A DNA stretch of 64,000 nucleotides from Syngnathus acus (lineage: Eukaryota > Chordata > Actinopteri > Syngnathiformes > Syngnathidae): assembly GCF_901709675.1 (NCBI RefSeq), contig NC_051103.1:173501-237500 (forward strand). The letters are read 5' to 3'. The notes under the pieces are model-generated. The model was not told the DNA's origin, did no database searches, and was given only the letters and a program-made list of their open reading frames with translations. Shown here one piece after another: positions 52,690 to 61,940 of the stretch; within the stretch, counting starts at the first letter, position 1, and every line of letters starts with the position of its first letter. The position numbers were made by a program, and so were the translations under genes.

Positions 52690-52853
52690 AAGGGGCTAAT
52701 GTGAGCCGTTCTTTGTCTGGCCCCTCACCTAGGACCCGTTTGCCATGGGTGACCCTACCAGGGGCATGAAGCCCCAGACAACATGGCTCCTAGGATCATA
52801 GGGGCACGCAAACCCCTCCACCACGATAAGGTGACGACTCACGGAGGACACAT

Positions 52854-54078
52854 AGCACACATAATGTAGACAATTCAAAAAAGGTGTGGAGAGCAGGATG
52901 TTATTGCACAGCAATGACTCTGAGACTCTAAGAGTGGTGTGAGTTCATCAGAGCGACAGCCTGGGGGAAGAAGCTGTCTCTGTGTCTGCTGGTTTTGGCG
53001 TACAGAGCTCTATAACGCCGTCCGGAGGGGAGTAGTTCAAACACACTGCAACCTGGGTGAGAAGGGTCTGTAGAGATGTTACTTGCACGTTTCCTGGTCC
53101 TGGACAGGTACAAGTTTTGGATAGATGGGAGGTTGATTCCAATGATCTTTTCTGCAGTCCTGATTGTCCGTTGCAGTCTGTGCTTGTCTTGTTTGGAGGC
53201 TGATCCAAACCAGACAGTGATGGAGGGGCAGAGGACAGACTGGATGATGGCAGTATAGAAGGTCTTCAGCAGCTCCCACGGCAGGTTGAACTTCTTGAGC
53301 TGTCTCAGGAAGTACAGCCTCTGCTGGGCCTTCTTCCGGACAGAGTCTATGTGGCCGGTCCATTTCAGGTCCCGAGAGAATGTGGTTCCCAGGAACTTGA
53401 AGGTGTCTGTGGAGAGAATAGTATCACTGCGGATAGTGAGGGGTGAAAGTGGTGAAGGGTCTTGCCTGACGTCCACTGTCCTCGCCACGGTCTTGAGCGG
53501 GTTCAGCTCCAGGTGGTTTTGGCTGCAGCAGTGGACCAGCCGCTCCACCTCCTGTCTGTACGCAGTCTCGTCACCGTCCCGGATCAGTCCGATGAGAGTG
53601 GTGTCGTCTGCATACTTCAGGAGCTTCACAGGAGAGTCACCTGAGGAGAAATCGTTGGTGTAGAGAGAGAAGAGCAGTGGGGAGAGGACGCACCCCTGAG
53701 GGGCGCCAGTAAAGGTGGTCCGGGTGTCAGATGTGATGCTCCCCAGCCTCACACGCTGTCTCCTGTTGGTCAGGAAGCTGGTGATCCACTGACAGGTGGA
53801 GGCAGGCACCGCGAGCTGGATGAGCTTCTGTTGGAGGATGTCAGGAGCGATGGTGTTGAACGCCGAGCTGAAGTCCACAAAAAGGATCCTGGCGTACGTT
53901 CCTGGGGTGTCCAGGTGTTGCAGGATGTAGTGTAGTCCCATCTTGACCGCATCATCCACCGACCTGTTTGCCCGGTAGGCAAACTGGAGGGGGTCAAGCA
54001 GGGGGCCCGTGACATCCTTCAGGTGGTTCAACACTAACCTCTCGAAAGATTTCATGACCACAGATGTCAGGGCGACAA
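52854..54078 (-). mobile_element. Rex1-like LINE copy 4, 5'-truncated
   Basis: 5'-truncated minus-strand relative of copy 3, starting within RT at about 54078. It continues beyond the Rex3 insertion at 49250-49511. At its 5' end it meets about 50 bp of a LINE 3' end in the opposite orientation (54079-54130). Confidence 0.8.
52928..54078 (-). pseudogene. Rex1-like RT C-terminal two-thirds (open)
   Basis: An open frame of about 380 LINE codons: [66 protein letters not shown] (YADD) and [20 protein letters not shown], with the same MNSHHS end as copy 3. No endonuclease and no start, so it cannot retrotranspose on its own. The first ~14 codons of the apparent frame (54079-54115) come from the abutting inverted fragment. 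Confidence 0.85.
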
Positions 54079-54130
54079 TCGTCAAGTCAAATTCCTTGTT
54101 TGGACGCTCAAACATGGCGAATAAAAACTC
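54079..54130 (+). repeat. LINE 3' end fragment, opposite orientation
   Basis: AAATTCCTTGTTTGGACGCT, then CAAACATGGCGAATAAAAAC: the same 3' terminus as the complement of 31727-31770. It lies head-to-head with the truncated LINE at 52854-54078. Confidence 0.6.
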
Positions 54131-54529
54131 TTGAATTAGACGTCAAAATGCTCGCAGGGTGCATGTTGGTTGAAGTCTCATGAACTGAAAAAAACCCGAA
54201 TCACTTCGAGAAGTGATCCATTCAGTCACGCTCACTGAAAAAAATCCTTTTGAACGAATTGTTCACTCACGAGCCAACACTAGAAGTGGGATCCTCCCAT
54301 CTGTGGTCTCTTCTCAAGGTTTCTCATTTTTCCCCCATGAGCTTTTTTTTTTTTTTTGCCTCCCTGGGAGTTTAAGATCAGGGGTTGTTTGAGGATATTT
54401 GTACATTTTTGTACATGTGAAGCCCTTTCAGACTTGCTTGTGATTTAGGGCTATACGTATAAATAAACTTGACTTGATATGATAGACATAGTTCACTGTC
54501 TATTACGTTTTGTGAATGATGCATCTTTT
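54131..54529. repeat. Spacer with LINE 3' tail (about 54295-54480, +)
   Basis: The 54295-54480 part reads CATCTGTGGTCTCTTCTCAA ... GTGAAGCCCTTTCAGACTTG ... AAATAAACTTGACTTG, a LINE 3' end in plus orientation with a TTGACTTGATATGATA tail. The 54131-54290 part includes a CACTTCGAGAAGTG palindrome and is otherwise unassigned. Confidence 0.6.
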
Positions 54530-54873
54530 GTAACTTGATGTGTCAATAAAAAACAAGACCTTTGGATGACGCTAATGTGAATTTGGACACAGTTTCTTGT
54601 TATTCAAAACTGAATTTTGTTGCTCTCGAATTGTAATGACGTTTGTCATTAACATGACGTCATCTTTAGTTGCCGCCAACGTCACCATAACGTGACGACT
54701 GTGAGCCGAGAAGAACGTGTAAACTGAGTGGGAATTAACTGAGCCAAACTTTACTGATTTTGTTTCCCCTTTATCAGACACCTTAGACGCAACACACATC
54801 GGGCGATATATTTGGATTTTAATGAATTTTCCATGTTTTGACATAAAGTAAAAGAAGACAGCGAAAACGACAA
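54530..54873 (+). promoter_or_regulatory. Presumed promoter and 5' UTR of trdmt1-like gene
   Basis: Apparently unique sequence upstream of the trdmt1-like exon. It contains a perfect CRE, TGACGTCA, at 54655-54662, with further ACGTCA/ACGTGACG motifs between 54635 and 54705. CREB/ATF sites are common in housekeeping promoters. No TATA box near the exon stands out. No binding data exist here, so this is inference from motif and position. Confidence 0.5.
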
Positions 54874-54937
54874 ATGGAAACTCTGCGAGTGCTTGAGCTT
54901 TACAGTGGAATAGGTGGGATGCATTATGCTCTAAAAC
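54874..54937 (+). CDS. trdmt1: trdmt1 (DNMT2) first coding exon
   Basis: ATG in context GACAAATGG opens METLRVLELYSGIGGMHYAL plus K, then a splice donor AC/GTAAGT at 54938-54943. The first residues match the conserved N-terminus of DNMT2/TRDMT1 (motif I, LELYSGxGGMH, which binds S-adenosylmethionine). The enzyme methylates cytosine 38 of tRNA-Asp and related tRNAs, mainly in the cytoplasm. Exon size and donor position fit a first coding exon. No second exon is seen up to 64000; intron 1 holds a solo LTR with a nested retrotransposon. This is the only host gene piece I can support. Confidence 0.8.
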
Positions 54938-55110
54938 GTAAGTGATGTATTACATTGTCCATTGCCTTTCTGTATGACCATCGTCAATGGCGATCTGCTG
55001 CAGTTGCTTCAAGCGGAGGAGGAATTATCCTCTACTCAAACTTCTAGAAAATCGAACATGAATACGTCCAGAGGCTACATTAGACTCCGAGTGGCTTAGT
55101 AAGACGCTGA
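54938..55110 (+). other. trdmt1 intron 1, start
   Basis: Begins GTAAGT. Apparently unique DNA up to the GTAC target site of the solo LTR (55111-55114). No exon-like frame. Confidence 0.6.
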
Positions 55111-55148
55111 GTACTGTTGGATTTTGTCCACAAATTAGGGAGCGCTAT

Positions 55149-55278
55149 TGTTTGTGCGTGATATATGTATTGATATGAATGAGACCCAAGACGACAGCTG
55201 TTGTTCCAGTCACTCTCTGTATTCAACTGCCGCGCCTCCCCTCATGACGTCACACAACACAGCCTGACATCCCTAACA
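55149..55278 (-). repeat. 3' LTR of Mag-like element
   Basis: 130 bp. The minus strand starts TGTTAGGGATGTCAGGCTG and ends CACGCACAAACA. Contains TGACGTCA-like and ATGACGTCACAC motifs that may act in transcription. Confidence 0.9.
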
Positions 55279-55445
55279 TCTCCCCTTTCATAGATGGCAA
55301 CTTATACATGAAGATCAAAGATAAATTCCCACAACATGTCTCCCCCTCTTGTCTTTACGTATCAGCGAACACTTAAACAACTCCTAACTCACATTTACAA
55401 GAACAGTGTACATGTAACTCACATTTCAAAGAGCAGTGTACAACA

Positions 55446-55476
<31 letters not shown>

Positions 55477-55532
55477 CATTTGTTTTCGTCAACAACCCAA
55501 TTGACCGCGAGGCCGCTCAGTACCCACACAGC

Positions 55533-58184
55533 TCACAAGTCCAGTCTCTTCGGCGCTCTTATAATCCTGCCACTGGCCGTCCTGCGCCCTGGCACAGGTG
55601 TATGTAGAGGCGATCCATTCTGAGGCTGGTGGACGTCACTCTGCCCCTGCAGTGCGACCTCCTGGGCGACTGTGTCAGTGTCGCCCGTAGTGTCAATCGC
55701 GGTGTCAGGTGGATCCCCGGGTTTGTCAGCTGGTGGGCTGATGTGCTGCACTCCGTGCTGCCCCGGCATTGCGGCGTTACTCTCCGCAGGTTGCAGATCC
55801 ACCCTGTTACGGCGGTACAGTGTCCCTTCGACGTCCACCAGGTATGACCTGGGGCCCACCAGCCGTAAGCATACTCCTCTCCGCGACCTGCCCGTCCTGT
55901 CCCCAGGCAGGGGCTTCATCCTTATGTCCTGTCCGATACACAACTCGGGCAGATCTCTGGCCGATTTGTCATACCAGAGTTTGGCTGTCTGGTGTTTTAC
56001 TCGCAGCCTGTCTGGAACCCCACCCACCACACTCGGCTCCAAAAGTGTGTCAGCAACCGGGAGTGGCGTTCTCAGTCTGCGAGACATCAACCTCTGCGCG
56101 GGGCTGCTCAGCATGCCTTCCGTAGGCGTGTTCCTCCACTGCAAGATGGCCAGCCAAGGGTCGGTCCACGCCCTTGCTGCTCTCTTGCACAGGCTCTTGA
56201 CAATCTTCACGGCTGACTCAGCCTTCCCATTCGATTTTGGGTACCTGGGAGAGGATTTGACATGGTCAAAGTCCCAGTCTCTCGCAAACCTCCTGAACGT
56301 TTCGCAGTCGAACTGGGCACCACAGTCTGTAATTACCCGATCAGGCTGACCGTGCCGTGCAAACCGGGCCTTGCACCTCAGCACCGTGGTCTCAGCTGAA
56401 AGATCTGGGAGCAACTCTACTTCCCAGAAATCCGAATAATGATCAACCATGATCAGAAAGTCCTTGCCAGCCTGCGTGAACAGATCCATGCTGAGGATCT
56501 GCCATGGTCGAGTAGGGAGTGCATGGGACATCATCGTCTCCCGCTGCTGTCCGTGTGCATATTCGTTGCAGGCTGAGCACTGGCTCACATAGTCCACGAT
56601 CTCACCGTGCATGTTGGGCCAGTATAGCGTGTCTCTGGCCTGTCTGTAACAGGCATCTCCTCCTACATGGCTGGCATGGATGCGTTTCAACATTTCAGCA
56701 CGCAATGATTTGGGCACTATAACTCGCTGACTCTTGAAAAGCAATCCATCCTGTGCGCTGATCTCGTCCCTGATGGACCAGTATTCTCTGATTGCCAATG
56801 GAGTGTCCTCCCGGCGATCTGGCCAACCACGGAGCACCACCTCCTGCAACAGCTGAAGACTCCCATCACCCACTGTGTGTAATTTTATCTGCCTCAGCCG
56901 TTGGCTGGTGACGTTCAGATGCTCAGCCTGATTTATCTGTTCAGCGTCCACTTGTGCTCTCTGCATGCAGCAAACAGTCTGTTTCGAATATCTCGTGCCA
57001 GGCCCCTGCGGCGAAGCCGTGGCCCTACTCAAGGTGTCACTGAGGTGCATGTCGGGCCCTGGCTTGTACACCACCTTCAGATTGTATCCCTGTAGTGTGA
57101 GCAGCATGCTCTGGAGTCGTTTGGGCGCTGAGAGGAGTGGCTTGGTGAAAATGGAGATGAGTGGCTTGTGGTCGGTTTCCGCTGTGATCTCCCCCCGCCC
57201 ATACAAATAGTAATGAAATCGCTGACACGCGAACACTATGCTCAGACATTCCTTTTCGATTTGTGCATAGTTCTGCTCCGTCTGAGTAAGTGCCCGCGAA
57301 GCAAAGCTTACCGGCTGATTCTCCTGCAGCAGGCAACAGCCAAGTCCCTTCTGACTCGCGTCACTCTGTATGGTGACTGGCTTGGTCACATCGTAGTATC
57401 GCAGGATCGGGGCCGACGTGACGAGTCGCTTAATCTCCTCGACCGCTGCGTCGTGTTTTGGCAGCCAATGCCATGGGACATCTTTGTCCAACAATCTCCG
57501 TAGTGGCTCACACACCTCAGAGAGGCGTGGCATGAACCTTGCGAGGTAGGTCACAAACCCAATGAATCGCTGCACGGCCTTGGCGTCCTCGGGGTGTGAC
57601 ATGTCCCGGACCGCTCTGATTTTCTCCGGGTCTGCTCTAAGGCCCTCCGCTGATAGGATGTGTCCGTGAAAGTTGACCTCTCTGACCCTGAACACTAGTT
57701 TCTTTAAACTCAGTCTTAGCTTTACCTCCCTGCATCTTTGCATGAGCGCTAACAGTTTTGCATCATGGTCCCGTGTGGCTATCTCATCTGTCCCCCCACA
57801 CCCCACAATCAATATGTCGTCTGCTATAGGTTCCACCCCATCTAACCCTGCCAGTAGCTCATGCTGCTTTCGCTGGTAAATCTCTGGGGCCACAGACACT
57901 CCAAACGGCAGCTTTAACCACCGCTTCCTGCCCCACGGCGTCCAGAACGTGGTGGTGTAACTGCTCTCTTCGTCTAATCTGCACTGTAGAAAGGCATCTC
58001 TTGCATCTACTAGTGTAAAGATGCGGGCCCTGGGCAGCTTGTGCAACACATCTTCAAGTGTCGGCATAATGTAGTGGGACCTCTTTAGAGCCTGATTTAA
58101 TGACTTGGGATCTATGCAAATTCTCAACTTTTCTGCCTGCCTGACAATCACCATGTTGCTAATCCACTCAGTAGGCTCAGACAC
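55533..58184 (-). CDS. Mag-like pol: RT, RNase H, integrase (883 codons)
   Basis: Second, larger part of pol. RT: SEPTEWISNMVIVRQAEKLR, IFTLVDARDAFLQ, LPFGVSVAPEIYQRK, IADDILIVG (catalytic ADD). RNase H: TIQSDASQKGLGCCLLQ, EKECLSIVFACQRFHYYLYG, ETDHKPLISIF. Integrase: IHASHVGGDACYRQ with CSAC (zinc site), SMDLF, VITDCGAQFDC, PKSNGKAESAVKIVKS (D, D, E). The tail after about residue 790 is proline-rich and ends APKRLDL. It makes and inserts element cDNA. It is in frame with the protease part but separated from it by one TAG at about 58206. Confidence 0.9.
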   Translation of the reverse strand: MSEPTEWISNMVIVRQAEKLRICIDPKSLNQALKRSHYIMPTLEDVLHKLPRARIFTLVDARDAFLQCRLDEESSYTTTFWTPWGRKRWLKLPFGVSVAPEIYQRKQHELLAGLDGVEPIADDILIVGCGGTDEIATRDHDAKLLALMQRCREVKLRLSLKKLVFRVREVNFHGHILSAEGLRADPEKIRAVRDMSHPEDAKAVQRFIGFVTYLARFMPRLSEVCEPLRRLLDKDVPWHWLPKHDAAVEEIKRLVTSAPILRYYDVTKPVTIQSDASQKGLGCCLLQENQPVSFASRALTQTEQNYAQIEKECLSIVFACQRFHYYLYGRGEITAETDHKPLISIFTKPLLSAPKRLQSMLLTLQGYNLKVVYKPGPDMHLSDTLSRATASPQGPGTRYSKQTVCCMQRAQVDAEQINQAEHLNVTSQRLRQIKLHTVGDGSLQLLQEVVLRGWPDRREDTPLAIREYWSIRDEISAQDGLLFKSQRVIVPKSLRAEMLKRIHASHVGGDACYRQARDTLYWPNMHGEIVDYVSQCSACNEYAHGQQRETMMSHALPTRPWQILSMDLFTQAGKDFLIMVDHYSDFWEVELLPDLSAETTVLRCKARFARHGQPDRVITDCGAQFDCETFRRFARDWDFDHVKSSPRYPKSNGKAESAVKIVKSLCKRAARAWTDPWLAILQWRNTPTEGMLSSPAQRLMSRRLRTPLPVADTLLEPSVVGGVPDRLRVKHQTAKLWYDKSARDLPELCIGQDIRMKPLPGDRTGRSRRGVCLRLVGPRSYLVDVEGTLYRRNRVDLQPAESNAAMPGQHGVQHISPPADKPGDPPDTAIDTTGDTDTVAQEVALQGQSDVHQPQNGSPLHTPVPGRRTASGRIIRAPKRLDL

Positions 58185-58205
58185 TGACGTTAGGTGGCCA
58201 TCAGC

Positions 58206-58904
58206 CTAATACCTATCTAACTGGGCCTTGACTGCCTCCCTGAAGGCCACCGGGACGTTGCGTGGGGAAGCCTGCACCGGGGGTACATTACTATCTAGCA
58301 CAAAATGAACATCCCCTGGGAGTGACTCAACTGGATCGTTGAAAACATCTGCGTACGTCTGTACAAGATGCTGTCTGGTTAATGGCCCTGAGCTGCTGTG
58401 TCTCACCATAAGAAGTTCTTCTGGGATGGTGAAGTGCACCAATCCTAGCCGCACACTCGTTTTGCCTGACAACAGAGGTCTCTGCCCACTTCTCACTATT
58501 TCGAACCGCAGCCTGTGTACTCTACCCCTCACTACGCACTTTGTGCGGAATACGCCCGCGGATTGCATGGATTGGCCTGAATACAATACTAGCCTGGTCT
58601 GGCTAGGTAGTAGCTTTGCCCCAGGGTCAAGTCTTCTCATGTCTTTTATGCTCATGACATCACATGTGGCCCCCGAATCTATCTGGCACCTCTGAAACCC
58701 ACCATGCATTTTCAAGTTAACAAACCATTTCTTCCCTCGCCCCTGAACTGCCCCTATGCTCTCCGCTGTGTGCTTCCATGTCAGACCTGTCCATGTCCTC
58801 GGGAACTTCACCGTCTGCCGCGTGTAGCTGTCTTGTGTTAGGTGTCTGATTTCGAATTCTGTCCGGACGCTCCTGCCTGGGCGGGGGACGTGGCCGCGGG
58901 CCAT
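58206..58904 (-). CDS. Mag-like pol: protease and RT start (232 codons)
   Basis: First part of pol, overlapping gag by 188 bases in the +1 frame. The aspartic protease site reads CQIDSGATCDVMS (DSG), followed by LVLYSGQSMQSAG and RPLLSGKTSVRLGLV. It runs to QLDRY and a TAG stop. The same frame continues as ADGHLTSVSEPTEW into RT, so a single nonsense codon divides an otherwise continuous pol. No CCHC zinc knuckle is visible before the protease, where Mag-type elements usually have one. Confidence 0.85.
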   Translation of the reverse strand: MARGHVPRPGRSVRTEFEIRHLTQDSYTRQTVKFPRTWTGLTWKHTAESIGAVQGRGKKWFVNLKMHGGFQRCQIDSGATCDVMSIKDMRRLDPGAKLLPSQTRLVLYSGQSMQSAGVFRTKCVVRGRVHRLRFEIVRSGQRPLLSGKTSVRLGLVHFTIPEELLMVRHSSSGPLTRQHLVQTYADVFNDPVESLPGDVHFVLDSNVPPVQASPRNVPVAFREAVKAQLDRY

Positions 58905-59499
58905 CCATTGTGTGCACTGTCTCCGGAGGCCTGTCCTGCGTGATTGCTTGTATCCTCGTGTCTGTCATCTCCGCCGTTCTGCATATGTCTATGGCCGATG
59001 CCAGTGTGAGATCTTTTTGTCTGAGCAGCCGGCGGCGCACACTTTCATCACTCACACCCAGCACCAGTCTGTCTCTGATCAAGTCCTCTTTGAGTTGTCC
59101 ATACTCACACGAAGCAGCTTTCTCCCTCAGTTTCGTTACAAACACATCAATGGGCTCCCCTTCATCTTGCTTGCAGGTTCCAAAAACAAATCTCTCAAAT
59201 ATGACGTTTCTAGCTGGTTTGAAGTACTCCTCTAAAGCATCAAGAATAACTTTAACATCCTTCCCTTGGTCCACCGTGAGACCCAAGTTATGCTTGTAAA
59301 TGTGACGACATTCATCCTGTTCGTGACGCCATTCATTACCCATTACTCTCCGTAGGGTTGCTGCTTGCACTGGTTGCTCTTTCTCTGATAATCCCGTTGC
59401 CAGTAAATAGTCTTCAAATTCCCCTCTGAAATTGTCCCAATTGCTTGCCAGGTCGCCGCTCATCTTCATCTCCTCCGGTGGTGGTATATTCGTTGCCAT
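58717..59499 (-). CDS. Mag-like gag (260 codons)
   Basis: Starts MATNIPPPEEMKMSGDLASN, 141 bases after the primer-binding site. Capsid-like region: WDNFRGEFEDYLLATGLSEK, AATLRRVMGNEWRH, ERFVFGTCKQDEGEPIDVFV, LKEDLIRDRLVLGVSDESVR, TLASAIDICRTAEMT, the retrotransposon gag fold seen in K02A2.6-like fish elements. The C-terminal ~70 residues are charged and proline/arginine-rich without a CCHC knuckle. Open throughout. Confidence 0.85.
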   Translation of the reverse strand: MATNIPPPEEMKMSGDLASNWDNFRGEFEDYLLATGLSEKEQPVQAATLRRVMGNEWRHEQDECRHIYKHNLGLTVDQGKDVKVILDALEEYFKPARNVIFERFVFGTCKQDEGEPIDVFVTKLREKAASCEYGQLKEDLIRDRLVLGVSDESVRRRLLRQKDLTLASAIDICRTAEMTDTRIQAITQDRPPETVHTMDGPRPRPPPRQERPDRIRNQTPNTRQLHAADGEVPEDMDRSDMEAHSGEHRGSSGAREEMVC

Positions 59500-59639
59500 G
59501 GCGGGTGGTGTCGTTAGCCTAGCAGGTCGCTAACCGCCGTTTCGCTCGTCTTTGCCTTCTGTCCGTCTGTCCCTCCTCACCGTCTTTCACTGGCCCCGCA
59601 GTGAAGCACAGCGCCGTCCAGCCGAACTGTGGCCGGGTC

Positions 59640-59657
59640 CAGCCACTCCTGACACCA
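59640..59657 (-). promoter_or_regulatory. Primer-binding site matching tRNA-Leu
   Basis: Directly after the 5' LTR the minus strand reads TGGTGTCAGGAGTGGCTG; the first 15 bases match the complement of a vertebrate tRNA-Leu(CAG) 3' end. Confidence 0.75.
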
Positions 59658-59787
59658 TGTTTGTGCGTGATATATGTATTGATATGAATGAGACCCAAGA
59701 CGACAGCTGTTGTTCCAGTCACTCTCTGTATTCAACTGCCGCGCCTCCCCTCATGACGTCACACAACACAGCCTGACATCCCTAACC
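59658..59787 (-). repeat. 5' LTR of Mag-like element
   Basis: 130 bp, same as the left LTR except that its outermost base is C where A is expected. Confidence 0.9.
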
Positions 59788-60992
59788 GCTATCTGCGCCT
59801 CACGGCAAAAGCCATTGCCAATCACCTATTATCCAATTTACTCACTGCGTGCTCGTTTAATTTCTTAAGATTTAGGAAAATGCAAAGACACTGAAGCAGA
59901 AATTAGACTTACACAGGTTGGTTGAGTTCAATCACAATTCTTGTTAAGAAAGCTCTGTTTTCAGGAAAGTACAATACAGCGCTGGGCCTTTCAAGAGCAG
60001 AAAGTCTCCATTCAGAAAAGGCAACGTTCAAGGTTCTTTGGTCAGCTTATATTCAGTTGCACAGGCCGGTGTGGGGCGAGTTTGATGGGTGATGAGTCGT
60101 TGGGGTGGGGCGAGTTCGCAGTAGAGTTTGATTCAATGGGAGTGAGTGCTGGTTATGGACGATTCGGTGTGTGTGGGGGCTGTTGTCTTCCATCCTGTCT
60201 TTTCGGCCTTGGCGATCATCTTTGGCCGAGTCCTTGGCTGTCTCCCTCTGGCACCTGCTGGTTTTATCTCCAAGTGACCTTCCTGTAAACATTCTGCTCC
60301 ATTCTTACACTGTTGCACCTCATCCATTCGTCATTCTTTCAATTTTGTCATTTTGTAGGGAATTATGTGAGCTTTTGGCTGTGACATCATCAATCTATTA
60401 ATGTTCCCTGACTATGCAAAGTTTGTTCTTTTGATACTCCATGTCTTTGCTTACATCGTTACATTCTTAGTTTAATCATGCTTCCAACCGTATCTCTTCT
60501 TTGTTAGGCAAAATATTTCCCTCTGTGCAGAGCGTTCAGTAGTAATCAAAAAGCTGGCGTCTCGCATTTAGGCGACATATGACGTTTAGTCAAAACACAA
60601 GATATAATCAAGTGCTGAACGGTCAAGACGACTCTGGCCGTGTCCATGATTTAGAGAAAAAACATCAGGCATGCATTACACAGTTCCTTAAGGGTCATTA
60701 AGCTATTCAGGCAATATATCAAAAAACATTTGATATTTCACAGTGCTCAGAAATATATATCAGATCATAAAGTTATAAAAACCTTTGTCATTACCACCTA
60801 TTAAAAATGTCTAGTTATGTCTTCTTTATTGATTTGGTGTGTAGGTATAATTATATGCTTAAAATATTTCTCTTATTGATTTAATATGTGAATATACTTT
60901 TCTGCTTATGTACTTTATTCAATGAAGTTCGAGCATATCTGTTTTTGTAGCTAGGCAGGACTTTTTGTATTTCGACCCCATTCCTTCAGTAC

Positions 60993-61425
60993 TCAGTAAC
61001 GCATTATTTTTAACTTAGTTTAAGCCGACCATGGACGGACTTGTTCCTTTTAGTTTCTGAGATTTGTAGCTCGTTTTGGGAACCAGATGTGATCGAGCTG
61101 CAAGATTGTATATTTTGCAACTTTTTTTCAATATGAATATTTTATGAATTATTTTACTTCAATGAAATACATGGCAATAATGACCATATAATGAGTATTT
61201 TGTTCATAACAAATTAGTACTAACAAATTAAATTGTCTGAGTGTTTTGTTTTGTGTACCCCAAACCTTTTGACACACCCTGAGTACCTCCTCTACATACG
61301 TTTTGAAGATTCTTCAAAAGCTTCTGCAAAATCACACTCACAGGCAAATTTGTCCAAATACTGCAACTTTTCCACAACATCATGTTATATCCCCTGAAAT
61401 GGCTCCGCAGGCGCTCTACTGGAAA
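60993..61425. other. Non-repeat sequence, probably trdmt1 intron 1
   Basis: No repeat or exon recognised. If trdmt1 continues rightward this is intron 1 DNA. DNMT2 motif IV (PPCQPF) does not appear in any frame I checked. Confidence 0.4.
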
Positions 61426-61685
61426 TACACTGCTCAAAAGAATTGAAGGAACACTTTGAAAACACATCAGATTTCAATCGTGAAAAAAAAAAAGTTGGAT
61501 ATCTATACTGATATGGACAGTTTAATGTCTCAGGAACAAAAGGATGCCACATATTTTGAAGGAAATAAAAGTTTTCAGCCTACAGAGGGCTCAGTATATA
61601 GACACCCCAAAAATCTAAGTGAAAAAATGATATGGCAGGCTCGGCCATTTTGCCTAAATTCAATTTCTGCAACTCAAAATTCTTT

Positions 61686-61940
61686 TCAATATCTCGTGTC
61701 GCCCCCCCGAGCTTGTATGCATGCTTGACAACGTCGCGGCATGCTCCTAATGAGACGACAAATGGTGTCTTGTGAGATGTCCTCCCAGATCTGTCTAAGG
61801 GCATCAGTGAGCTTCTGTAAAGTCTGAGGAGCAACCTGGCGGCATCTGATGGACCGAGACATTATGTCCCAGAGGTGTTCTACCGGGTTTAGATCAGGTG
61901 ATCGTGAGGGCCATTCAATTGTGTCAATTCCTTCATCCAT
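61686..61940 (-). pseudogene. Tc1 transposase C-terminus
   Basis: DEGIDTIEWPSRSPDLNPVE, then HLWDIMSRSIR, RQIWEDISQDTICRLIRSMP and ACIQARGGDTRY. Includes the third catalytic acidic residue (E in NPVEHLW). It follows the CRQYLE block now 1.2 kb away at 63151. Confidence 0.85.

Larger units (their letters stand above)
49522..52843 (-). mobile_element. Rex3 LINE, near full length
   Basis: A 3.3-kb minus-strand Rex3 with a 10-bp target duplication GAGGACACAT (49512-49521, 52844-52853). The 3' end has an (ATCC)n/(GATG)n tail; the 5' end is near TGAGTCGTCACC. The stretch GGTGACAAAGGGCAGCCTTG matches the region used in published Rex3 PCR assays. It sits in the 3' UTR of a Rex1-like LINE. A ~39-bp deletion at about 49745, a nonsense codon and frameshifts disable it. 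Confidence 0.9.
55149..59787 (-). mobile_element. Mag-like Ty3/gypsy retrotransposon, complete
   Basis: A 4639-bp element with 130-bp LTRs (55149-55278, 59658-59787) and target duplication GCTAT (55144-55148, 59788-59792). Minus orientation: primer-binding site at 59657-59640, polypurine tract ATGAAAGGGGAGA next to the left LTR. It encodes gag and pol with protease, RT, RNase H and integrase. Short LTRs, 4.6-kb length and the IADDIL-type RT motif fit the Mag group. The LTRs look identical except for the last base of the right copy, so the insertion is young. Confidence 0.9.
55115..60988 (-). mobile_element. Solo LTR of the tRNA-Trp LTR element, with nested Mag element
   Basis: Same LTR as 36074-38036 and 46569-47688, more diverged, flanked by GTAC (55111-55114, 60989-60992). 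No internal region of the element is attached, so it is a solo LTR left by recombination between two LTRs. Removing the nested gypsy element (55149-59787 plus one GCTAT) leaves about 1.23 kb. It lies in trdmt1 intron 1. Confidence 0.85.
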
